A DNA stretch of 64,000 bases from Dipylidium caninum. Taxonomy: Eukaryota; Platyhelminthes; Cestoda; Cyclophyllidea; Dipylidiidae. The position numbers and the translations under genes are program-made. A model generated the notes under the pieces. The model did no database searches and was not told the origin of the DNA. It worked only from the letters and a program-made list of their open reading frames with translations. The stretch's first letter is position 1, and every line of letters starts with the position of its first letter. This document shows positions 26,941-40,800 of this stretch, piece after piece. The stretch covers positions 186,001 through 250,000 of the forward strand of contig QEYB01000952.1 of NCBI GenBank assembly GCA_017562135.1. The letters run 5' to 3'.

Positions 26941-29900
26941 AAGAGAGTAGAAAGAGATCTGCGATGCTCCGACTGCTGAGCCAACCACCTTTTCCCACCA
27001 CCCGCAACGTCTCGGACGAAATATCCACTTGAAGTCTTTGCAACTGGTGTCCCGGAGACTCCAACTGCCCAGTTATTAAACTCGTGTAGCGTGTGGCGCC
27101 CCTCCTCGCCCCGCCCGTGCCTGCTGAAGTCCGTCAATGAAGGTAGGGCACATGTTCGAGGGTCAGGTATCAGGGAGGTGCAAAAGGAGCCTACGACACG
27201 GCTAGACAATGAGAATGATAGCACGAATAGAAGTGCAGATGGGCAAATTAGAAGAGCAACGGCCATAAGAAGTCCACCATTTTCCCTTTTCCCCCCATTA
27301 CGCCGTGGGTGTCTCTTCTAGAATACCATTGACTCAGTTCGAACTGATGGACACGCCAGAGTCCAGACAACCCACCTCCCTGTCCTCGAGTCTAAATACA
27401 TTTATGCGTGAGACTCCTGGTTAGCGCTGTGGAGGGCAGCACGTTCTGTTTAAAGCTACTTGGCGGCCGCTATACGCTATGGCAACCACACACAAGGTTA
27501 AAGTTGAATAAAAACCGTGCAACTCCTTTTGCTCTTATCGTCGCCTTACGAATGGATACAAAAAGGTAACTGTTGGGTTAACAGCCAACTACGCCTGTTA
27601 GTACGACTACCTTCACTGCCGCCGCCCTGCTCCAACCTTGCACTCAGCCGAAAAAGGGTTACACTTGTCCGAAGTGACAAGTACGGCGGATCGAACTCCT
27701 ATAAAGTCACTTTCAGCATGTGAGGTAAAATGAAACTCTCGGGGCGTTATTCATGTGTCCCGGTGGCCAATTTACTTTATGCTCATCCGTTAGAGGAACC
27801 TCAAACGAAGTAGGGCCGTTTCAAGGCCATTTTAATGTTACAACGTGGAGATGAAAAGCCTCGACGTGAAGGATCGGGCTGAAGTCCCTTGACGCAGGCG
27901 ACGGGCACTCACTTCACGGACGTAAGTGTGGGCTTGACAATGTGAAATGAATCGCATTGAATGGAACTCAAAATACTCTAACTGAGTGTGGAAGAATCAC
28001 TTAAGCAGGATAAAAGCCTTGTCAACCACAGACAGCACGTTGCACTGCGGACTGAGGAGGGCGGAAGACTTTCAACGAGAGCAGCACCCATCTTCGATCT
28101 GCAGACTTCTCCTGTCCATTACCCTTACCTTTATGACCATAGAAGTGACAGATGAGGCTTCTCACCCAACCAAAGAGTAGCCAGGATGACTTCACGGAGA
28201 CGACAACTTGTCGAAAATTGAGACCTCCCGATACAACCTCGTAGCTGTGATAATATGGGTGATAAGAAGAGAGTGTCACTCAGGAAGGTCGCAGAATTGA
28301 ATTAAGAATTGCTAAGTGAACAGATTTACAAACGGACAAACCTCCAATGTGGATGTTCTGACGAAGCCCGCTAGAAGATGAGGGGAGAGGAGGAAAGGAG
28401 AACAGATGCGGCCTAGCTTGCCTGCACTAGCCTCACCAAGTTTAGTGAAAATAAAAATGCAAGGAAAGACAAATTCCCGAGAAGCGTTTTCTCCTATTTC
28501 CGTCAGTCCTGCTTTCGTAATTAGCCGTCAAGTCGTTTAACCTTTTTGTACCACCTCAACAAGAACTAAACCAAGGCCAGCCTAATGGACTCCCGACTGT
28601 GCGAGTGGGGATGGTGAAGAGCTGAAGCGAATTTAGTTCGGACTTTCTCCAAAGTGTGTACAGTTTGCGGGTTCGAATGGGCGTCCGAATGGCGGCATGG
28701 ACTCACAGCTTTGGATCACTGCCACCTGTTTAAGATGCACGCCTCGAAAATTAGGATATCTGAGGTCCGCTTAGCCTCGTCGGATCGCTTTGTTTTCAAC
28801 TGCGGCTGCGATAGAAATTGGGCTCAATAAGTGGAAATCCGCCTTATTAGCATTTGCTATGGTTTTCTTGGCGAAGACGGGAGATAAATTGTCTGATAAA
28901 GGTGATGAAACTATCTGTTGTGAACACATTTACAGAAGGATAGGCAATCGAGCGCACACTAGGAAAGAGGGCGGAGCTGAGACGATGCTCGAATTGGGCC
29001 GAGGGGAATCCATCGTCCACTGCGTTCGACTGTCTCCCCTGCTCAACGGTATCAGGCGTCCAGTGCCGCCTTCCATGTGCAGTACGCTAAACGTACGAGC
29101 AGTGCAACTATCCCAGATACTCGAACGAATGCTCCTTTCATTTCTTTTAATCGTACGTTGAAGGTTCACTCCTTGAAACACCGTTACTCCTTCCATATCA
29201 CGAATTAACTCGCCTAGACTAAGAATTGTGTGGACTTGTCACGCCGAAGGCATGGGGGACCAGCGATTCCCGCCACTTCCGTTGGAGTCGTCGCCTCTCC
29301 ACAGGTAGGCAGGCCATTCAACTCCTCGATCCTGCCTATCTAAGGCGTGCTTGTCACACAGACGTGATGAAAGTTTACTGAGGGCTTGTGATGTGTTTCG
29401 GGAAACACTCCACTAAATAGCAGCGTTTTGGCCGCCTACGGGCTGCTGTAAGCAGTGTGGACTAGTTGGTGTGGCAGTTAAAATGATAGTACGATGAATG
29501 TTGGAAGGGATTGTGGAATGGGTTTAGCTAAGTGGGCGACTTTAAAATAAAGCAAGATTGACGGAATTCTTGCGAGAAAATTTGTTTACTTCCCCCATCC
29601 TACCTTAATTTCCTATGAACGATGAAACCTGCTAGTCTCCCCAGAATGCAAGTGAAACCTCGAGCTTACAAGTAGAGGCGTCGCCCAAGGCGTGTGTCGA
29701 TGCGCTCAAAGGGGAGGGACGAGGCCACAGCTCAGTCCCAGGTCCTGTATCTTGTGGCGATGCGGGCGGCAGACGCATTCGACAGGTCTAAAGTGGCTTG
29801 CATGCTCGCCCAAAGCTTATGCAACTGTTGTCTGCTTCGAGTGTCCTGCGACGCCACCACGCAGTGGCAATCCGGGATTTAGATTTGCATGCCTAGTAGC

Positions 29901-31534
29901 AGAGATGTTTTGACTGACGACGTGGTTCTTGAGAGCTTCTCATCCTCCCCTTCCCCGCCTCGCTTTTTACTTTGCTCTCCGTCTGCATTCAGCAAAGAAG
30001 GGGTCGTGGCACACGAAAGTCGAAGCCGTTCGCGGTTGTGTAATATTGGCAACCTGATAGAGAGGTTTATTTGTACAATTGGGATATCAGTTGACATGAA
30101 CTCCCTCGCTCTATCTTAAACATGACGAGAGCGCTCCTCTTACCTGCGCTGGAAACTCCGATTCTCACCAAATAGCCTTGAGTAATGGAAGCAGTCGCAG
30201 TGAAAGACCCTCAAGCTGCGAGGAGAAGGTGAGGGGCTGGGGGGAGGCCGCGGTTAGGGAGAATAGGCAACAGTAGCAGACCAAGGTGGAATGGACCGCT
30301 GTCCGGTCTGTGCAGCATTCCTGTTCACAGCTTTGTTTGCGCAGCGACGCACCTTCCTGTCACCGGAGAGTGACATGGCAACGACGGGAGAAGTAAAAGC
30401 TATTTTCCAAAGAGCATGTTTTGTTATATAACAAAGCACTGCTGAAAATGTGATTGTATTTTCGTTGTCCCAAGCAAGAGAAGAGCATCTCTTACTAGCA
30501 TTAAAAGGCTCGCGTGTAACAATGGGGCAATTACAGCATTGCATCTTTTGCCTCCTGCCTTCTAATTTGTTTGGAGCACTGGCACCCTTCAATAACTTAC
30601 TGCTGGTCTAAGCAAGAAATGCGCTAAAACCTGAACGTCGTGGTAAACGTCCCAGACTGTGCATACCCGTCCGTTTGCAAGAGTTTCTGAGCGTTATTAC
30701 TCGACACACTCGACTCGCTTTGTCGCAATTCCTTCCGGTCTTGCAGGTCATGCACTTTCCTACTATGATCTCGTGGCGGCGTGAAATCGCCACGGTTGGG
30801 TGATCGGTCGAGGCCTTAACGCCGCCTGCGATGAATGATTTACCGAACCGCCCACCCTACATGATTGGCGTTGTCTGCACTGGAGTGATTAATGACTGAC
30901 CACGAGAGGGGAGGGCGTTATAAGTCAGATGAACAAATTGTTAAAATGAGGACATTTCTATCTGGCATTTCTCACCCCCTTTTGCTTGCACGGTCTGCTC
31001 TTCGGTCCGGTGTTCTTGCACATCCCGTGTTGGCTTCTCCCCCACCATCGATGCAGTTATTTAAGCCTCCAGATAAGTTGCAAAAATCTTCCCGAAGTGA
31101 TCTGATTGCAGCATTATACCTCACTGGCAGGTTGCAGAATCGGGGACGGAGATGAGCCCAGGGTTTATAATAAGCGAGTCCCTGGCGCAGTCGTCCGCCA
31201 CCACTTATTCCTATTCGCTAGATGACGAACGTTTGGAGGTCTCTACTTCTGAAGGAGGTCCAAAACGTTCCAGACTATGACGTGATAACAGAGCACATCA
31301 TACACCAGCCGCTATTGATGGAATGTGGCGTTTGGTGCATTAAGGTATCTTTTGCCTTAAAATTTGACGGTAATCCTATCTGGGGCTCTTGAAAGCGAGA
31401 TTGAGACGTTTTATCAAGGAATTAATCACAGCTGATTAGAGGTTTCATTTACAAGTCATTTTCACAAATTAACACAAACTTATTTCTGAACTCGCTTGAC
31501 GGGAGAATCTATTCAACCAATCACATTACCTCAA

Positions 31535-31599
31535 TCTCTCTCTCCCTTTCTTTCCTCTCTCTCTCTCTCTCTCTCTCACTTTCTTTCTCCCTCTTTCCT
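31535..31599. repeat. CT-rich polypyrimidine tract
   Basis: An almost unbroken C/T stretch with a (CT)n core of about 11 units. It is interrupted by CCC, TTTC and a single A. It can adopt triplex DNA and is likely length-polymorphic. Confidence 0.9.
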
Positions 31600-33004
31600 G
31601 TACTTATTGAAAGTTCATCTGAACGAAGTGCATGAATTTTGTTGCCGCATTTTGGCAAACCGCCTTGGCTGAGAAAGTGGCTAAATAATCACTGGCTTGC
31701 GGTGCGAGAGACAGATACGCTAGAGTCGACGAAGTCCTCGTGCGACCACCCTTGGAGCGCCGATAGACGCCCATTTCAGCCTATGCTGAGGCAACTTTAA
31801 GGACGTATTTTACGAAAATCATTGCTCTAAAACGCCTTTGCGGTACCGTTCGTTATTCTCCCTATTATTGATGCTCGAGAGAGAACCCGGCAGCACCTCA
31901 CTCTGCATGCCTCTGCCCATGAAAGGGCCACAAAAAGGTGGAAAATGTGATAATGTAGGTTTTGCACTAGACGGTTGTACTAGCTCAGCTGGCACTGGGC
32001 ACGCCGGTCATTCTTCGCGTTTGAATCAAATTTTTCCCCTTTCCGTCGGGAAAAGACGCTGCCAAAGGGGACGCAGAAAATAATCTTTCCTCTGAACTGC
32101 GATTGCATGCGCTGCTGTGGGCTTTGGGAGCACCCACAATGGACAGGTCTCCTGAGATTGGAATAAATTAATGAGACAACCTCAGGCAACATTAATTTGA
32201 CCCCGCTGGGCGAATTTTTATTTCTCGATATGGTGTGCACTTCACTTTGCCACGTCCGTGTATGTAGCCAATTCCTCTTGCAGAGTCGGTAGGCCAACCT
32301 TTGTTAAGGCTGACAGGCCCACTTCGGAGGGCGGGGAAGTGAAGTGACAGTCTCTAGGACATCGCGTTACCTGAAGAGAGTAGGCAAGAAGTGGTGGACC
32401 CGCAATCTCCCACCGTAGGGCCTGTCCTCCCACTGGGGCGCCATCGACGCCGGAGGTCTCCGGAATCTGCCTGAATCACCGTTGGCAAGATGGCATGTGT
32501 GCACCCCCCGCCGCGATCATCAGGACGGCCGGGCTGGCCTCGGAGTTGCCAGTCCGGACGAGTGAGTCACCGTCGGGGAAAACGAGTGTTCATCTGTCGC
32601 GGGCCAAACAACGCCTCTACCTGCCCAACCTTTCCCTCCCACCAAGTCACCCAGTCAATTGTGGCAGCAATGCAACTCCAAGCGTCCTCTGTTCAGGCAA
32701 AAGTTGTCACCTCTGTCTCACTTTAACCATCTTGAAAACGGTATTTACACCTGTTCTTCCCACTTAACGCCTTGGTAGTTTCCAATTCATTAAACAAAAG
32801 TTAGAGAAGGGTAAATGAGGCGTGTTAGAGGCATTGGTGGACGCAACTTTCCCAGTAACTTTTATAATCCAGGTCCTCAAAGATGCAATTCTCACTCGTG
32901 CAACTTGTATCGATACCGGTAAGTTTTTGCAAAAATTCCATTTTTGAACAAAGCTTGTTTGTTAGGCATGTGAAGCTTAAAGTTTTTATAGCAACGAGAG
33001 GTCT

Positions 33005-33031
33005 GAAGAAGAAGAAGAAGAAGAAGAAGAA
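33005..33031. repeat. (GAA)9 microsatellite
   Basis: Nine perfect GAA triplets in intergenic DNA, not in a recognised reading frame. Confidence 0.95.
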
Positions 33032-35477
33032 ATTGTGAGACTGGGTGTATCAGAATAAGATGAGGGAAAGGAATAGGCTTAGTTGCCTAAATGTACACCT
33101 GCGAACTTTTTGGTAAACGACAAATTTCAAGAAGGAGCGAAGAGAGTGGCGGTTTATAAGAGAACGTGAATGTTAATTCTTTTAACTCTAAATTTTATTA
33201 CCTAATAACAAAACCCAGCACTATTAATGACTGGGATAGGTGAAATTGAGCCACAATTTCCGTAGGCAGGAGAAAACAATTCAAGTGGACACTCACCGTA
33301 GCTCACATCACGTTCTAAACTCGTTTTTGAAGAAGGAGAGGAGGCTGGCCGCAAATTCACGTCGCCCCCGTCCACGACGTATGCAGTGTCAGCGTGGGCG
33401 CAAGCCTCGGAGAGTCCACCTTCTCGCGAGTTTCTTGCAAGCTTTCCGAGGCCTTTCACTCTAGCCAGCCTTTTTGAGAAGGCGGTCAGAATTCCACAAA
33501 TCCCCAAATAGGAGCAAAGTTATTGCCCTTCCTGGTGAATTAAATAAATTAAACTTGGTGCATTTGAAAGATCACCGATTGTGAAAGAAAAACAGCCAGG
33601 AAAAGTAGGAGGCCTAAATTCTCCCGCTTACTGGATCATTCATAAAAGCTCAGCTAAAAGGATGTAATCACGGCGGCCGCAGAGGACATGAAAGTCTCTC
33701 CGGCACAGCGTCTAGTGTCGGGGCAACAATCGACGATAAATGGACAGCACTAGCTTCGGTTCGCAAAAGAAGATGAACTTTTTCCTTGTGCACAAACCCG
33801 AGGCTGACTGGCTGGCTGGCTGGCCAGCTGAACGGCCGACGGACTCGAGATGGGTTCTGTAAGTCAACCAGAACGACTTTTTTTGGCCTTTTTGGCGTAC
33901 GTGGCCCAACTCCGCCTCCTTACGAATAACTCCCGAGACGACTAAGTTGTCTCTATCACTAAAGTATGCACGTGTATGCAACTTTTAGCCCAGAAGTGCA
34001 TCCTCCCGCCTCAATACAACCTTTTAATACGCATTAAATTCATTGCCGCCCCTGCACCACAGTGATTTTCTGTTCCTGACACGCTTTACAGGGTGGCACA
34101 ACCGCAGTCACACCGCAATGCGATATTCAGGGGCGTAAGTGAGAGTTAATAGATGTGGAAAGTGTTACATTGCGCCTTTTGCTTTACAATAGCATTTTAG
34201 ACCATGGCGCCTCATGCTCGCAGCACAATTCGCATGCAACGCTGCATTCAACAGAGGCAATGGGGCGCCGTACAGGTCCACAACTCGACGATGATGGTGC
34301 GACACAGAACGGGGTGGGACGACTGCATGGGGTGATTTAGCGGGGATGTCAACGCGTGTTCCTACGATTATAATTGCGTTTCTTCGGTCTGCGTCTTCTC
34401 AGTTGTTGGAGTTTTACCATGGAGGTTCCTGAATGGGACATCCGAAATCGCCCATGGCAAATTGGACTAGACGAGGTGGAAATAGGCAGATGATACTATT
34501 ACTTAACGGTTCTTCCAATAACTGTTCTTTTAGCCTCAGGTTGGAACCTTTTCGGTCGCAGGTTCCTCTACTAAAAACAGCTATTAACGCGACCCATGTT
34601 GTTTACTTCTGCTAGCAACTTCAGCGGCTGCCGCCGTAAACGACCGACCCCTAGGACCCGGAGTAGCCGCTCCGAAGCGACACGTCACCGCTGTGATATG
34701 GCGAAAGGTTATTCGAAGACTCGCCACTTAAGATGGACTAAGTTGTCGTGATTGACTCCTTTGTGCTTGGCTAATAAAAAGTCAGATCAGAAAATATTAC
34801 TTCCGAGAGAATCCTCTTTATGTCTCTGACTTTATACCACTCAGGAATGCGGCCATTATATTTTCATGCGAAACGTCAGTCAGGAACTTAAAGCCTGTCT
34901 GTTAGAAGGGACATTAACTTTAAGAGGGGTGGGCAGGGAGTATCGAAAATTCCTTCATTTTCAACCCAAGCCTCGTCTCGATTGCCAAGTACTGCCTTGG
35001 CCCGCCCTCCGCTCTGCGGCAAGTCGGCCACGACCTTGAAGCCCAGGACAGCCTCACTGGGTTCCTCATGATGCTCAGGCAGACATGTGCAGTGTACACA
35101 GGAGACACGCGTATGGGGAAGGGTTTCAAATCGGACCAGAGGGAGACAAAATGGTTGACTCATGAAGGTTGGTCTGGGGAGGATTCTACCCCTTGTGAAA
35201 GGATCTTGGGCGCGTCTGCGGCCCAGCGGCATAGAACCGTCGAAAATGGTGTTGACAACCTGATTTACTTCATTCTTTCTTCCCTCAGACGTGGAATCGG
35301 TGAGCAAAATAGCACAGAGGTTCCCTAAGCCAACAGTGGTAGTCCTTGTTGATGTTGTGTGCAGTTATTCTGCCTCGCAGGACGTTGGTGACAGCATTAC
35401 CACACTCCCCTCAGGTCACCTAGCGACCCAACCTGTTAGGAGTCAAACGAGGGCACAGTGGTGGAAGTCTATTTGTA

Positions 35478-35504
35478 ACACACACACACACACACACACA
35501 CACA
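35478..35504. repeat. (AC)13 microsatellite
   Basis: Thirteen perfect AC/CA dinucleotides in intergenic DNA. Confidence 0.95.
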
Positions 35505-37827
35505 AGCAGGCAGACGCATTCCACTCTCGGCATCGATGTGCGGGCATTGCTTGAGAGACAACCAAAATTCCTTCATCGCAGTGATCAGACGGTGCGAATC
35601 AACTCGTAACTTCATTTGAAGTTTCGCCTTTCTGTGGGAAGTGCGTTTACCCAACATAATCAACGCTGATGCCAGTTCTCCTTGCGTTCTGCGAGGAAGC
35701 TACGAGGGGAGAAGCAGACCCCACGAGGGAATACATTGCTCCTGCGTGCTTCACTGTGCGCACATTCTGTGGATGATTGAGGTTTGGTGAGGACACAAAG
35801 TTCCCCTTCCAAAGTCTTCCTGACGCAGGTTGGAATGCTCAATCAGAGTCGCCTACTGTGATTAATTATCTACCAAGGGTGTATATCCACTAATTTATTT
35901 ACCCTTTCTGCTATTTGACACATATGCAGAGAGCACATGTCTGGGCTTTGCGGTCACCGAGGCGGGGCGCAACGTGAAAGTTACGAGGTTCCCTTAAGCA
36001 GCTAACACCTACCACAAAGACGATTGCAGACACCCGCCGACGAGGAGTCGCTGCAGCATTAACGCCTCGGGAAGGTTGCCATTCGATGCGCCAAATAAGG
36101 CAGGGAAGATGAATCATCGTTGATAATGGGCAAAACGGCATCGGGCAGGGATGGTGAACCCCCGAAAAATTGTCCAAAGACTTGGATGCTGGACGCCCGC
36201 CTCAGTCCAGCACCGTGGATCGCGTTCTGCCGTGGCATTTATGTGTCTGACAGAACAACGAGGACATGGTTTGAGAGAAAGAGTGAGATGCCTTGAGAAG
36301 TACAAAGTGGATGTTAGCGCATTCGTATCTGCTTTAGCGGACAGATTAAGCCACGTAGTACACGAACCCAGTTGCTGCAGCTCTTACTGAGCTAAGTGAA
36401 TATGGTGAGTTTTTAGGTTGATCTCTGATAGAGTATAAGATAATTTAAATGGCTAATTCGTTTTGAACGTTCCGGTTTTAGCATGCGACTCACCCTTTCC
36501 TACCCGACCTCTCGGAGAGGGAAAAGTGAAAATTCTGCAAAAGACGGCCTTCATGCACAATAATGTGTGGGCTCCCGCGGCCAGTGCTCTTTAATATAAG
36601 AGTAGCTCTGAAAAAGAGTCGCATAATTAAAGAGGTGTCTCGAAATGCCTACGAGCAAGTGGTCATTCGCGCCAATCTGAGAGCGCGTCTGCAAGATCGC
36701 GTCAGGGATTGGTGGTAATCTTTCCTGTGGGTAGAAGCGGTCGTGATCAACACAGCACCCCCACACCACTCGCCTTGGGAAGTCACCGAATACGGCCTGA
36801 CCAAATGCCCTCGCGTACAATTTAATGGAGACACTCATTTCCCTTCTTACGACCACCTGGGAAAATTGTATCTGGGGCCGAATAGACTCTCGGTTCAAGG
36901 GGGAGGCAGCCACAGTGTGGCCAATTCGGGCTAGTAGGCGTTAATTCACTTCTTTGCTGACAGTGCCAACTAGGTAAAGCAAATATCAAAGCTGGTAAAA
37001 ACCAAAACTCTCTTTGCCACGCCTTCATGTTCGAGTTAGTTGAGTCGAAAGGCGGAAGGTATTTAGAAAGTATGCTCATCAACCTCTCTTTTAACTCCCC
37101 ACTTTTTTCTTCCCCACCAACAGGAGTAGTTAGTGGATATATCGCCGATTTCTAACTAAGATCAAGGGGTATTTTAATCTTATGCTCACGAGAAACCGAT
37201 TTTGTGACCAGGAGGATTGTGTCAGGTTCTGCTCCACCTACTGGTGAAGGTAAGGCTGCGCCTGATGTATTTTATGAGTACATGGGTTTTCGCGTGAGGT
37301 GCAACGAGGTATATCTGAGCTACTACAGATCACACTCAAGGCAAGTCGAGGCGCCTTTGTAGTAGAGCCAAATGACAACAAACGGGACGAGCTTCCACAG
37401 TTTCATGCAAGTCCTGTTATGTGAACGTCGAGGCTGACAGCGGGGTCGTAAGACATCCCATTTCATAGGATCTGTTGGCAAAGTACTGGACTTGAAATAT
37501 GGTACGTAGTCGCAAGAAGCGTTGGACCGGCCGAAGGGGGCGCCCAAATGCCTATTGCTACGGTGATGCATTAAGCTGATTGGCCCATTTTCGGACGTGA
37601 TCTCGTTGGCCAAGTGCCTGGCAAGACACGTTGTCCCGACCAATGAGGTGAGGACAAAAAGCTGGCGTGGGAAAAGACTGCATAGAGCGCTTTCCAGCGA
37701 CCGATGTCTTCACTGTTTAAATATACTCGATTCTCGCAATCTCAGATTACCATCAGTGTGATTTATTTAATTAGGTCACCTTGCGATCATCTCGCATCGC
37801 CGAAACCCGACAGCACCCGCGCCAGTA

Positions 37828-40800
37828 ATGAGTGAACCGACAAGTAAATCAGACCCTTCCCACCAGCATAGCCTATCGTCAGCAATAACCTCCACAAACA
37901 ATGGGGAAAACCCTCATGGATGGTAAATCCAAACACGAACGCCCTTCCCAATCAGAGAGCTTTGATAGTTTTCGCGGAATCAAGATGATCAACAATAGTG
38001 CAGGTGCAACAAGTCCAAACAACAACAGCAGCAGTACGGGCCATGGAAATGATGAACCACTTAACCACCATGATCGAGCCGACACTCTTGGCATGCGATC
38101 TACCACAGCACGACTCTTATGTCAATCTCCAGATCCTGGAAGCATCGGAGAAGAGGAGGATATCAGTCTGCAAAGCGACACTCGGTTTGTTCAAGCCAAC
38201 CAGCGCTTTGAGCCCTCCGCTCCACCTCGAACGCATGTCCCCAGCCTCCCAGAGTCGGCCCCCTCTCGAACGAAGTCACATTACAATCCGCCTCACGACT
38301 TTCCCGAAAAGAAACCTCCTCAAACACAAAGGTATGGGAAACAGCACGCCCCTCCACCGGGGGAAAATGACTCTTCCCATGAATCGAGATCTCAGCCCCC
38401 ACCTCATCCGTCAAACAATAAAATGCCCACTTTTGAAAAAGACACAAGGGGTTTCATAGGGGAGCTACAGGTTTCACACGACATAAATGAGAAGGTGGAT
38501 TGGTTCACTTCCCTCCTCACCGTCCTGTCCATGATTATTGTCGTAATGACCTTCCCATTTTCAATGATTTTCTGCCTCAAAATCGTGGCTGAATACGAAA
38601 GAGCGGTGGTTCTGAGAATGGGCCGCCTGTTGCCTGGTGGACAAGGAACTAGAGGTCCCGGACTCTTTTTCGTGCTGCCATGTATCGACAGCGTACGAAC
38701 GGTAGAACTGCGGACGGTAACCTTCTCCATTCCACCACAAGAAGTATTAACTCGTGACTCCGTGACGGTGGCTGTCGACGCGGTAGTCTATTATCGCATC
38801 TGCAATCCGGCAGTGTCCATTCTCAATGTGGAGGACGCGGCCAGGTCCACGCGTCTGCTCGCCCAGACCACCCTGCGGAACGTGCTCGGCACAAAGGATC
38901 TGGCTCAGATACTCATGGACAGGGAGGAGATGTCGGTGACAATGCAAACGACTATTGACGCAGCCACTGAGGCGTGGGGAGTGAAGGTAAAAATCGGCAA
39001 TATTTTGGCGCATATTTTCAACTGACTTGGTGTAAATGCATTTAATGAGCACATTCTAGAAGTGAAATATGCTGTGCGTTAGAAAGTGGAGAAAAAGTAG
39101 TGAGTAGTAATGTTAATTCAGCAGATGTATCCGAAATGCATCCATTTTAACCCTCAGAGTACGATAGAATTTCCAAATGTCTGAGTTCAAACTGCTACCT
39201 GTCTCATTACCATATAAGCGGAGCTCCTTGATTTCATAAGCAGCATCTTACATGTTGCCCAATTTATGTGCAAAATTTATGATTGTTTTGTCAGGCTTTT
39301 ACAGAAAAGCAAAATCCTCTTCCTCACCTCCCCTGCCCCCCCCCTGTCTCCTCTCCTGCTCCTTACGAGAAGTCTCATTTGGCGTAAAAGAGCTTCCGTG
39401 AGCGCTTACATTCCCTCGAGCAATTTAGAGGTTGACTAGTTAATAGGATCAGCGGTTAAAGGATGTAATTTAAATTCGGCGATTCCACCTCAAAAATTGC
39501 AATGCCATGACAAGTAAAGGCCCAAATTTTAGCTCAATTTCCTACCTTCATCAAAAGTCAATTTGGCGTTCATCAGGCCCCGGTGACGTGGCCAACTCCA
39601 CCTGCTTTTTCGACGAATGAGGAGCGCAAATCAGCGCTGGTCTTCCCACCGTCATCGCCATGCGATGGACGTAACGGTTTACTAAGGCTTGAAGACCCTA
39701 AAGTCGTTATAGTGACGGTGGAGGGACATTAACGAGAAATTTTACTTCAATTTGAGGGCCTAATAACGTCCATCTTCAATGGCCCTGCAAGTTTTCATGT
39801 GAGAGGTGGACCTCCACCCCAAATTGTGCGAAGGTAGTGCCTTGACACGCACATGTGGCCTGATGGCTGGACGCTGTTTGTTTTATTCGGCACCGCGGGA
39901 GTAAAGTAGAATCTTGTACCTATTCCACCGGAAGCCACTGTTTGAAGCGCAGCTTAATCCAATTGGGAGATGCAGTACTAGGAAATGTTTAGTGTCCCTC
40001 AAGCCTGAGAAATTTGTGGGAAAAGGAGAATATGCCCTCGAGAAGTGACATAGTGCTGGGAGGCCAGTGATGTCGCTGTAAGTCCACGAAAAGTACAAAC
40101 GCCCGTAGTTTGGTGGTGATGGCGGAGCTATCCAAAGTCCCTGGGACTACGGCACGAGGTACTTGGCGGCTCCGACCTCAACAGTCATTTAAGAGACTGT
40201 TAAAATCCGCCACCGGTGGCGCGGATTAATAATTCCTCCAAAAATGTCACGTGCAACGGTGATTGCAGCTCTGGCTCAATACCATGTTTATTTCATTCAG
40301 GTTGAACGAGTTGAAATTAAAGATGTGAGGCTGCCGGTTGCCCTCCAGCGCGCTATGGCTGCTGAAGCCGAGGCTACGAGAGAGGCTCGAGCGAAGGTCG
40401 GCAAGACATTTCTTTTCTCCTCTTTGCTACGCGAAGTGAAACGCTTCCATTTACATCTCCTTTGTTTACTTTCACTTGCGCTAAGCTCCACCTTCTCTTA
40501 AACATCTCCGACCATTTTTCCCGACTTCGTGGGACTAGGTTCAAAATTAAGTCAGTGTTTTACCCCGCCTCTCATGCTAAAAGGCGAACTAACCACTTCG
40601 ATGGCTCTGGTGGTAGGTCGCAATAGGACTAAGCAGAGTGGAGGACAAACCAAACCAAATTAACTACTTTGAATGGAGGAATCAGGGAGAAGCGTTGATT
40701 CGCCACAACCCTTTGTTTTCCAACATCTTTTCGATTTTTGCGATTTGCCTCAGTGATAACCCTACCTGGATTTAAGTGCCATTTTATGACATCATTAAAC

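Larger units (their letters stand above)
15436..37827. other. Gene-poor intergenic block, no gene recognised
   Basis: About 22.4 kb. Many short ORFs occur on both strands, the longest at 22457-23107 (216 codons), 23946-24434 (-), 25597-26088 (-), 20568-21053 (+) and 34888-35307 (-). None has a domain, a conserved motif, or flanking splice sites that extend it. Base composition is more balanced and G/C-richer than in the introns on either side. It contains short simple repeats, an 11-base G run (16943-16953) and small hairpins. Non-coding transcripts or small exons cannot be excluded. Confidence 0.55.

Noticed and set aside
28660..28690. B-box-like GGTTCGAATGG as a tRNA gene
   Set aside because: It lacks the final CC of the B box and there is no A box or cloverleaf around it.
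30420..30435. 16-bp palindrome TTTGTTAT/ATAACAAA
   Set aside because: About one such palindrome is expected by chance in 64 kb.
34888..35307. Minus-strand 139-codon ORF
   Set aside because: Another frame on the same strand and the plus strand are also open there; no domain recognised.
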